Source of the DNA: Thermodesulfovibrio sp.
GTDB taxonomy: Bacteria; Nitrospirota; Thermodesulfovibrionia; Thermodesulfovibrionales; Thermodesulfovibrionaceae
Direction: 5' to 3'
Assembly (NCBI GenBank): GCA_025060075.1
Contig: JANXCZ010000035.1
Coordinates: forward strand, 1-36,349
Length of the DNA stretch: 36,349 bases
Part shown: positions 1 to 7,706 of the stretch, piece by piece
How positions within the stretch are numbered: position 1 is the first letter of the stretch
Layout of the letters: every line of letters begins with the position of its first letter
Made by a program: the position numbers and the translations under genes
Notes under the pieces: model-generated
Told to the model about the DNA's origin: nothing
Seen by the model: the letters and a program-made list of their open reading frames with translations, nothing else
The model's database searches: none

Positions 1-1
1 G

Positions 2-1529
<1,528 letters not shown>

Positions 1530-1533
<4 letters not shown>

Positions 1534-1796
1534 CAGAAGGTAAGAAAGCTGTTGCATTAAGGTATGAACCAGAAAAGGATTCAGCTCCAAAAGTTGTAGC
1601 AAAGGGAAGAGGTTTTATAGCACAAAGGATTATTGAGTTGGCAAGACAGCACGGAGTTCCGCTTAAGGAGGATGAAACACTGGTAGAGGTGCTTTCAAAA
1701 CTTGATATTTATGAAGAGATTCCTGTAGAGCTATATAAAGCTGTAGCAGAGATTCTTGTATTTGTTTATCAGATTAAAGGTAAAATAAAAAAGTGA
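1530..1796 (+). CDS. FlhB C-terminal-domain-like protein (FlhX/YlqH type)
   Basis: A stand-alone 88-residue protein matching only the cytoplasmic C-terminal domain of the flagellar export protein FlhB. It begins KKAVALRYEPEKDSAPKVVA, equivalent to the segment after the FlhB autocleavage site (ALxYxxxxxxAPxVVAKG), and continues GRGFIAQRIIELARQHGVPL, EDETLVEVLSKLDIYEEIP and VELYKAVAEILVFVY. There are no membrane helices and no NPTH cleavage site, since the protein starts after it. It overlaps the FliK-like gene by 4 bases. Such partial FlhB proteins can stand in for cleaved FlhB in some bacteria; that role here is inferred. Confidence 0.85.
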
Positions 1797-2593
1797 ATAT
1801 CCTTGAAAAGATAGTGGAAAGAAAAAAGAAGAGAGTTAATGAAAAAAAGAAAGTTTTATCTCTTAAGGAGATTAAGAAAGAGGCTTTATCTTTGGTAAAA
1901 AACTCAGATAGATTTTTTTATGAAAAAATAAAGAGACTTCCTAACGAACCAATAAAAATTATTGCAGAGATAAAAAGAGCATCTCCACTTAAAGGCTTAT
2001 TAAAAGAGTATAATGTGGAGGAAATGGCGGACAGCTATGTAAGTGCAGGTGTAGATGCCATCTCAGTGATAACTGAAGAGGATTTCTTTCTTGGAGATTC
2101 TAAATTTTTAATAAACATTAAAAAAAGGCATCCTTCTATTCCAATTTTAAGAAAGGATTTTATCTTTGATGAGTATCAGGTCTATGAATCGAAAATCTTA
2201 GGTGCAGATGCCATACTTTTGATTGCCGATATCTTAACAGTTGATCAGTGTAAGAATCTCTATCAACTTTCCAGAAGTCTTGGTATGGATGTTTTATTTG
2301 AGATTCATGATGAAGAAGGAGTTAAAAAAGCTTTATTTGCAGAGGCTGACATAGTAGGAATAAATAATAGAGATTTAAAAACTCTTCAGATTGACATTAA
2401 TACCACTTTCAGGTTAAAAAGATTAATTCCAGAGGAAAAAGTTGTGGTAAGCGAAAGTGGAATTTCTGAAAGGAAACAAGTAAGAGAACTTATTAAACAT
2501 AAGATTAGTGCTGTGTTAGTGGGAACTTCATTGGTTTTAAGTAAAGATCCTGTTTCAAAAATAAGGGAGATAAAGGAGATAAAAAATGAATAA
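1793..2593 (+). CDS. trpC: Indole-3-glycerol phosphate synthase
   Basis: TrpC closes the indole ring of CdRP (carboxyphenylaminodeoxyribulose phosphate) to indole-3-glycerol phosphate in tryptophan synthesis. The 266-residue protein is a complete TIM barrel. Visible family motifs are IIAEIKRASPLKGLL (catalytic Lys near residue 60), PILRKDFIFDEYQVYES (second Lys), DAILLIADIL, EIHDEEGV, GINNRDLKTLQID and VVSESGI. It starts with GTG at 1793 inside the previous stop codon. No other trp gene is in the window, so trpC is separated from the rest of its pathway. It overlaps ppcA by 8 bases, which suggests co-transcription. Confidence 0.96.
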   Translation: MNILEKIVERKKKRVNEKKKVLSLKEIKKEALSLVKNSDRFFYEKIKRLPNEPIKIIAEIKRASPLKGLLKEYNVEEMADSYVSAGVDAISVITEEDFFLGDSKFLINIKKRHPSIPILRKDFIFDEYQVYESKILGADAILLIADILTVDQCKNLYQLSRSLGMDVLFEIHDEEGVKKALFAEADIVGINNRDLKTLQIDINTTFRLKRLIPEEKVVVSESGISERKQVRELIKHKISAVLVGTSLVLSKDPVSKIREIKEIKNE

Positions 2594-4085
2594 CTTAGGA
2601 CGAAGAATTCCAAGAGTAATGTCAACACAGCATCCTGACAATGTTTCAATTCCTTTCTTTGCTGAAACATCAGATATGTCAGGAGAAGATGAAATTCAAG
2701 AAGCTTACTATGCTTTTTCCCATCTTGGTTGTTGTGAACAGATGTGGGACAGTGAAGGAAAAGAAGTAGATAACTATGTTGTAAAAAAGCTTCTTACAAA
2801 GTACTCTCATTTTTTTAAGCAAAAAAGGCTTGGAAGAGAAGTTTTTCTAACTTTGCGTGTTCCTAACCCGAGTGTAGAAAAAGATGAAGCTAAGATTCTT
2901 CTTGAAACACTTGAAAGCATTCCTCGTTCAATGGATGTGGCAAAGATTTTCTATGGAGATGAAAGTTTCCCTCCTGTTTTTGAGATTATTCTACCGCTTA
3001 CAACAAATGCTGCAGAATTAAACAGAATTTATTATTTTTATAAAAACTTTCTGATTGAAAGACAACACAAACAGATATTCGATGGTGATATAACACTTGC
3101 CGAATGGATAGGTAAATTCTTACCTGAAAGCATAAATGTTATTCCTCTTTTTGAAGATATAGAGTCAATGTTAAGATGTGATGAGATAGTTTCGGAGTTT
3201 ATTAAAGATAAAGATTTTACTTATCAAAGAGTTTTCTTAGCTCGTTCTGATCCTGCCATGAACTATGGCTTAATTAGTGCTATTCTTGCAAATAAAATAG
3301 CATTGAAAAAATTAGAAAGACTCTCAAAGGAAAAGGAAATTGAGATATATCCAATCTTAGGTGCTGGCTGTCCTCCTTTCAGAGGTAATTTGACGCCATA
3401 TACAGTTGATAAAGTTTTATCAGAGTATTCCTCTGTGGAAACTTTTACTGTTCAGTCAGCATTTAAGTTTGATAATCCAGTAGAAGATGTAATTGAAGCA
3501 ATAAAAAAGTTAAAAAATTTTACGAGATATCCATTAAAGGATTTTGATGAGAATTTTGCACTTTCTATTATAGAAAAAACTTCAAAAGAATATAAAAATG
3601 TTGTAGAGACTATTGCACCTTTGATAAATGAAATATCTCTGTTTGTGCCTAAAAGAAGGATGAGAAAGCTTCATGCAGGACTTTTTGGATATTCAAGAAG
3701 TGTAGGAAAGGTAAGACTTCCGAGAGTTATTGCTTTTTGTTGTTCTTGCTATTCTATAGGACTTCCCCCTGAGTTAATAGGGCTTAATGCACTTTCTGAA
3801 GAAGAAATAAAAGGAATAAAAGAAGCATATAGAAACATAGCGCTGGATTTGTCAATAGCAATGCAGTACTTTAATCCTAAATGTCTTGATATACTGCCAA
3901 AAGAAAGCAAAAAAGCATTGCTAAGTTCAATAGAAGTTGTAAATGCTCTTAATCTATCTTATGAGCCCAATCTAAACCATAGAGAGATAACCTCTCAGAT
4001 CATAAAGATAATTAAAGACGGATTACAAAAGCCCTTAAATGAGCTAATTATAGAAGCTGCTCATATAAGAAAGTTTCTTGGATAA
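2586..4085 (+). CDS. ppcA: Phosphoenolpyruvate carboxylase, archaeal type
   Basis: Carboxylates PEP to oxaloacetate with bicarbonate. At 499 residues it belongs to the short archaeal PEPC family (PEPcase_2), about half the length of the bacterial/plant enzyme. Diagnostic stretches are RRIPRVMSTQHPDNV at the N-terminus, LTLRVPNPSVEKDEA, ARSDPAMNYGLISAILANKIA, GAGCPPFRGNL, and VGKVRLPRVIAFCCSCYSIGLPPELIG near the C-terminus. An SD-like GGAG lies just before the ATG, which overlaps the trpC stop region by 8 bases. The family is common in archaea and patchy in bacteria, so lateral origin is plausible, but base composition matches the neighbours. Together with ppsA at 7705-10116 it covers two steps of the PEP node. 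Confidence 0.93.
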   Translation: MNNLGRRIPRVMSTQHPDNVSIPFFAETSDMSGEDEIQEAYYAFSHLGCCEQMWDSEGKEVDNYVVKKLLTKYSHFFKQKRLGREVFLTLRVPNPSVEKDEAKILLETLESIPRSMDVAKIFYGDESFPPVFEIILPLTTNAAELNRIYYFYKNFLIERQHKQIFDGDITLAEWIGKFLPESINVIPLFEDIESMLRCDEIVSEFIKDKDFTYQRVFLARSDPAMNYGLISAILANKIALKKLERLSKEKEIEIYPILGAGCPPFRGNLTPYTVDKVLSEYSSVETFTVQSAFKFDNPVEDVIEAIKKLKNFTRYPLKDFDENFALSIIEKTSKEYKNVVETIAPLINEISLFVPKRRMRKLHAGLFGYSRSVGKVRLPRVIAFCCSCYSIGLPPELIGLNALSEEEIKGIKEAYRNIALDLSIAMQYFNPKCLDILPKESKKALLSSIEVVNALNLSYEPNLNHREITSQIIKIIKDGLQKPLNELIIEAAHIRKFLG

Positions 4086-4090
4086 ATCCA

Positions 4091-4120
4091 TTGAAAGAAT
4101 AAAGGATTTTTTCTTATTAT
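4091..4120 (+). promoter_or_regulatory. Predicted promoter of iorA, leaderless type
   Basis: TTGAAA (4091-4096), an 18-base spacer, and TATTAT (4115-4120) form a sigma70-like promoter in the 41-base gap between ppcA and iorA. The predicted transcription start, 6-7 bases downstream, falls at about 4127, the A of the iorA ATG. No ribosome-binding sequence precedes that ATG. An overlapping TATAAT at 4118-4123 is an alternative -10 with a poorer spacing of 21. Confidence 0.55.
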
Positions 4121-4126
4121 AATAAA

Positions 4127-5917
4127 ATGCTTACTTTGTATCTTTCAGGCAATGAAGCAATTGCACATGGTTTGGTTCAAGCAGGTGTAAGATTTATAAC
4201 AGGTTATCCTGGTACACCTTCTAGTGAAATAATTCCTGCAGCACAAAAGTTAGTCAAAGAGAAAAATATTAAGGCATTTATAGATTGGGCAATTAATGAA
4301 AAGGTTGCTTTTGAGATAGCTTACTCTGTTAGTCTTACTGGAATAAAAACTGCTGTTACTATGAAACAGGTTGGACTTAATGTGGCAATGGATCCTTTTA
4401 TGAACTCAGCTTATGTAGGGACTGATGGTGCAATGGTAGTTGTAAGCGTAGATGATCCAGGACCTCACTCATCTCAGACTGAACAGGACAGTCGTTTCTT
4501 TGCAATGACAGGAAAAGTTCCGGTTTTAGATCCTTCTACAGTACAAGAGGCATATGAGTTTGCAAAAAAAGCAGTGCAACTAAGTAAAAGATACTCTATA
4601 CCTGTAATGCTTCGCAGTTCAACAAGAATCTCACATGGAAGAGGAGATGTTAAGGTAGAGGAGGATTTTATCTTAGAGCCTATCAATGCAACTTTTAAGA
4701 TCCTTAAAGACTGGGATAAAAAACTACCAAGGTATGCTGCAACACCTCGGCAAAGACTTATGTTACATGGTTTGCTTAATGAGAAAATAGCTGAAATAGA
4801 AAAACTAAATGAATTAAGAACTTTCTTTAGTGGTGACATTCTTATTCTTTCAAGTGGTGCGGTTTTTTCATATCTTTATGAGTTAATTGAAGAACATGGA
4901 CTTGAAGATAAAGTAACTCTTGCCAAAGTAGATATGCCTTATCCTATGAAAAAGTTTGATTTTTCTGGTTATAAAAGAGTGATCACCATAGAAGAATCTA
5001 TGCCAGTAATAGAATTACAACTATGCACCGAGGGAAGAAGAAACGGTATAGTGCCAAAACAAGGAGAGCTAACACCTGATGTTTGTGAAGAGATTTTAGA
5101 AAGAATTGGTTTAATAAAGAAGGGAAAAACCATCTCAGTTCCACCACTTAAAAGACCTTCTTTATGTCCAGGATGTGGACATAGAATTGCTCTTTATGCC
5201 TTAAAAAAGGTCTTTGGTAAAAAAGCAGTCTATTCAGGTGATATAGGATGTTATACCCTTGCTCTTAATTTTGGAGTGACAGATACAGTTTTATGTATGG
5301 GTGCGAGTGTGTCTTTTGGTTTAGGAATTAAGAAGGCTTTTGAGCTTTCAGGAAAAAATCAAGATGTAGTAGCAATAATTGGAGACTCAACATTTTTCCA
5401 TACAGGCATTCCACCCTTGATTGATGCAGTTCATTACAGAGTGCCATTTTTAACGGTCATTTTAGATAACAAAACTGTGGCAATGACAGGAAATCAGAAG
5501 ACTCTTTCTGACCATGTAAGTTCTTTTGGTGAGCCTGTAACACCGATTGTTATTGAAAATGTTGTCCAAGGAATTGGAGTTAAATTTATTCAAGCAGTTG
5601 ACCCCTATGATTTTAACTCTTCAATAAAAATACTGAAAGAAGCAAAGAAATTCTTAAAAGAAAACAAAGAACCTGCAGTAATTATTTTTAGACATCTATG
5701 TGTAAATACAAAGGAAGGATTAGATGCAAATCCTATTTATAATGTAAAGATTTTAAAGGAAGTTTGTAAGGGCTGTAAGGTTTGTATTACAGAGTTTGAA
5801 TGCCCTGCCATATTTTTTAACGAAGAGGAAGGAAAAGTTGATTTTGATAAAACTCTATGCATAAGTTGTGGCTGTTGTGTCCATGTATGTCCTACAAAGG
5901 CGATTGTTTTGATATAA
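4127..5917 (+). CDS. iorA: Indolepyruvate ferredoxin oxidoreductase, alpha subunit
   Basis: IorA with IorB oxidatively decarboxylates aryl 2-oxoacids (indolepyruvate, phenylpyruvate) to aryl-acetyl-CoA with ferredoxin as electron acceptor. The reaction is reversible. The 596-residue protein shows the N-terminal pyrimidine-binding domain (SGNEAIAHGL, GYPGTPSSE at 26-34) and the TPP-binding domain after residue 345 (LCPGCGHR, GDIGCYTL, GDSTFFHTGIPPLIDA, ILDNKTVAMTGNQ). The C-terminal ferredoxin domain has cysteines at 547, 550, 553, 559 and 578, 581, 584, 588 for two [4Fe-4S] clusters. It heads a three-gene unit with iorB and a PaaK-type ligase, suggesting aryl acid metabolism. Confidence 0.95.
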   Translation: MLTLYLSGNEAIAHGLVQAGVRFITGYPGTPSSEIIPAAQKLVKEKNIKAFIDWAINEKVAFEIAYSVSLTGIKTAVTMKQVGLNVAMDPFMNSAYVGTDGAMVVVSVDDPGPHSSQTEQDSRFFAMTGKVPVLDPSTVQEAYEFAKKAVQLSKRYSIPVMLRSSTRISHGRGDVKVEEDFILEPINATFKILKDWDKKLPRYAATPRQRLMLHGLLNEKIAEIEKLNELRTFFSGDILILSSGAVFSYLYELIEEHGLEDKVTLAKVDMPYPMKKFDFSGYKRVITIEESMPVIELQLCTEGRRNGIVPKQGELTPDVCEEILERIGLIKKGKTISVPPLKRPSLCPGCGHRIALYALKKVFGKKAVYSGDIGCYTLALNFGVTDTVLCMGASVSFGLGIKKAFELSGKNQDVVAIIGDSTFFHTGIPPLIDAVHYRVPFLTVILDNKTVAMTGNQKTLSDHVSSFGEPVTPIVIENVVQGIGVKFIQAVDPYDFNSSIKILKEAKKFLKENKEPAVIIFRHLCVNTKEGLDANPIYNVKILKEVCKGCKVCITEFECPAIFFNEEEGKVDFDKTLCISCGCCVHVCPTKAIVLI

Positions 5918-5918
5918 T
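5910..5918 (+). promoter_or_regulatory. Possible extended -10 promoter before iorB
   Basis: The end of iorA contains TGATATAAT, a perfect extended -10 (TGnTATAAT). It has no good -35 and lies 8 bases before the iorB ATG. The predicted start would be at about 5925, again giving an essentially leaderless iorB message. The match could be chance in AT-rich sequence, since the bases also encode the last iorA codons. Confidence 0.35.
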
Positions 5919-5926
5919 ATTCAACT

Positions 5927-6370
5927 ATGAAACTTGTAATACTTGGTAAAGGCGGACAGGGAGTAATATTTTTTTCAAGAATGATTGCACAGGCAGCAAT
6001 CAAAAGAGGGCTTTCTGTTCGTTCAACAGAGATAAAAGGAATGGCAAAAAAGGGTGGTACTGTAGAAATACAGATGAAAATTGGTGAGGGAATGAGCGGA
6101 CTTGTAAGAAGAGGAACGGCAGATATGGTAATTCTTTTAAGTAATGATATTTTTGATTATGCAAAAACCTTCGGGGAAAATATTTTTAGTTTTAATGAAA
6201 ATGAAGTAAAAACTGCCCTTAGTAGTGTACCAATGAGATATGTTAATACTTTCTTGCTTGGAGTTTTTGTAAAGAAAACAGGTTTATTTGAATGCGATGA
6301 CTTTATGGATTTATTTGATGAAGAAAACAAAAAATCCTTCATAAAGGGGTGTAAGTATGTTCAATCCTGA
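5927..6370 (+). CDS. iorB: Indolepyruvate ferredoxin oxidoreductase, beta subunit (compact)
   Basis: Partner of IorA, from the pyruvate:ferredoxin oxidoreductase gamma-domain family. The N-terminal signature is clear: KLVILGKGGQGVIFFSRMIA, then VRSTEIKGMAKKGGTVEIQMKIGE, then GTADMVILLSND. The protein is only 147 residues, about 50 fewer than the 190-200 I recall as usual for IorB; the part after residue 80 is compressed. No SD precedes the ATG. Its last 14 bases overlap the start of the PaaK gene in another frame. The reading frame is intact, so this looks like a short natural form rather than a frameshift. Confidence 0.88.
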   Translation: MKLVILGKGGQGVIFFSRMIAQAAIKRGLSVRSTEIKGMAKKGGTVEIQMKIGEGMSGLVRRGTADMVILLSNDIFDYAKTFGENIFSFNENEVKTALSSVPMRYVNTFLLGVFVKKTGLFECDDFMDLFDEENKKSFIKGCKYVQS

Positions 6371-7634
6371 GAAAGAAACGCTTCCAAGAGAAGAGATTGA
6401 AAAAATTCAGCTTTCTGGATTAAGAAAAACCTTGAGATATCTTAAAAACTCTAAATCAAGACTTAAAGTAAAATATAAAGATATAGAGCCAGAAGACATA
6501 AAAACTCTTGATGATTTGAGAAATCTTCCTTTTATAACAAAAGATGATTTAAGAGACTGTTATCCCTTTGCTCATTTAGCAGTTGATCCCTCTCAATGTG
6601 CACGAATGCATATGAGTTCAGGAACAACTGGTGTTCCAGTAATAAATGCCATGACAAGAAATGATATAGTCCAATGGGGAGAGATAATGGCAAGATGTCT
6701 TGCTGCTGCTGGACTAACAGAGAAAGACAGGCTTCAGATAATGCCATCTTTTGGTTTGTTCAATGGAGGATTTGGTTTTCATTATGGAGCTGAAAGACTT
6801 GGATGTTTCATAGTTCCTGCAGGAGCAGGCCGTTCACTTATGCAGCTTAAACTTATTAAAGATTTAGAGGTTACAGCCTTCGGTGCTATTGCATCATATC
6901 CTGCAAGACTTATAGAGGTTGCAAGAGACAATGGCTTTGATTTCAAAAAAACAAAGCTAAGAGTTGGAATATTAGGAGCAGAGACTTGGTCTGATGAATA
7001 CAGACGAAGAATTGAAGATGAAATGGGAATAAAAACATTTGATATAATTGGACTTACAGAAACAGGAGGAGTAGGACTGGGGATAGACTGTCATGCAAGA
7101 TCAGGTATTCACGTATGGGAGGACCATTATATAGTAGAAATTATTGATCCTGAAAGAGAAACTCCTCTTTCTATTGGTGAAGAAGGAGAAATGGTAATTA
7201 CAACACTTACTCGTGAGGGACTTCCTCTTATAAGATACCGTACAAGAGATATCTCAAGGATTCTTAGTTATGAAAGATGTGAATGTGGAAGAACGCATGT
7301 GAGAGTGGATAGAATTAAAGGCAGAACAGATGATATGCTTAAGGTAAAAGGTGTAAACTTTTATCCCTCACAGGTTGAGCAGATTTTATTAAAATATAAG
7401 GGGCTTTCTCCCTATTATCAACTCGTTATAGAGACTGTAAGGGGTAAAGATGAAATGACTATAATAGTTGAAAAGGTTGACAACGGTATTACTCAGAGAG
7501 AACTTGAACAACTTGATCTTGAACTTTATGACTTTTTAGGATTCCGTAGCAAGATTCAGGTTGTACCTGAAGGAACAATTCAAAGAGTACCAGGAAAAGC
7601 AGTAAGAATTATAGATAAAAGAAAGAAGATCTAA
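6357..7634 (+). CDS. Phenylacetate-CoA ligase family protein (aryl-CoA ligase)
   Basis: AMP-forming ligase that activates aryl acids such as phenylacetate or indoleacetate to CoA thioesters. The 425-residue protein has the PaaK P-loop MSSGTTGVPVINAMTR (about 86-101), GLTETGGVG around the adenylate site, EGEMVITTLTREGLPLIRYRTRD, and the C-terminal lid domain with RIKGRTDDMLKVKGVNFYPSQVE. Immediate linkage to iorAB suggests two directions. One makes aryl-acetyl-CoA for reductive conversion to arylpyruvates and aromatic amino acids; the other handles products of amino acid breakdown. The true substrate cannot be read from sequence. A GGGGTG sequence precedes the ATG. Confidence 0.9.
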   Translation: MFNPEKETLPREEIEKIQLSGLRKTLRYLKNSKSRLKVKYKDIEPEDIKTLDDLRNLPFITKDDLRDCYPFAHLAVDPSQCARMHMSSGTTGVPVINAMTRNDIVQWGEIMARCLAAAGLTEKDRLQIMPSFGLFNGGFGFHYGAERLGCFIVPAGAGRSLMQLKLIKDLEVTAFGAIASYPARLIEVARDNGFDFKKTKLRVGILGAETWSDEYRRRIEDEMGIKTFDIIGLTETGGVGLGIDCHARSGIHVWEDHYIVEIIDPERETPLSIGEEGEMVITTLTREGLPLIRYRTRDISRILSYERCECGRTHVRVDRIKGRTDDMLKVKGVNFYPSQVEQILLKYKGLSPYYQLVIETVRGKDEMTIIVEKVDNGITQRELEQLDLELYDFLGFRSKIQVVPEGTIQRVPGKAVRIIDKRKKI

Positions 7635-7637
7635 AAA

Positions 7638-7653
7638 TGTTCCACGTGGAACA
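7638..7653. promoter_or_regulatory. Candidate parS centromere site (ParB binding)
   Basis: The 16-bp sequence TGTTCCACGTGGAACA is a perfect palindrome and fits the conserved bacterial chromosomal parS pattern, recalled as TGTTNCACGTGAAACA, with the symmetric CC/GG variant known from several phyla. It lies in the intergenic space between the convergent PaaK-type gene and ppsA and touches the left arm of their shared terminator. ParB/Spo0J loads here to organise origin segregation. No parA or parB is in the window. Confidence 0.85.
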
Positions 7654-7706
7654 AAAATTAAAAAGCCCTGAAATGTTTTGTGGCATTTCAGGGCTTTTTA
7701 ATTTTT
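7653..7706. terminator. Bidirectional rho-independent terminator
   Basis: A perfect 23-bp stem pairs 7653-7675 with 7684-7706 around an 8-base loop. The core is AAAAAGCCCTGAAATG pairing with CATTTCAGGGCTTTTT. The GC-rich centre flanked by A and T tracts gives a U-run on both strands, so it can end the PaaK transcript and the convergent ppsA transcript. The right arm reaches the ppsA stop codon. Confidence 0.92.

Noticed and set aside
4474-4839. Minus-strand open frame of 121 codons inside iorA
   Set aside because: It lies opposite conserved IorA sequence, has a Ser/Leu-rich composition typical of antisense frames, and no homology or RBS.
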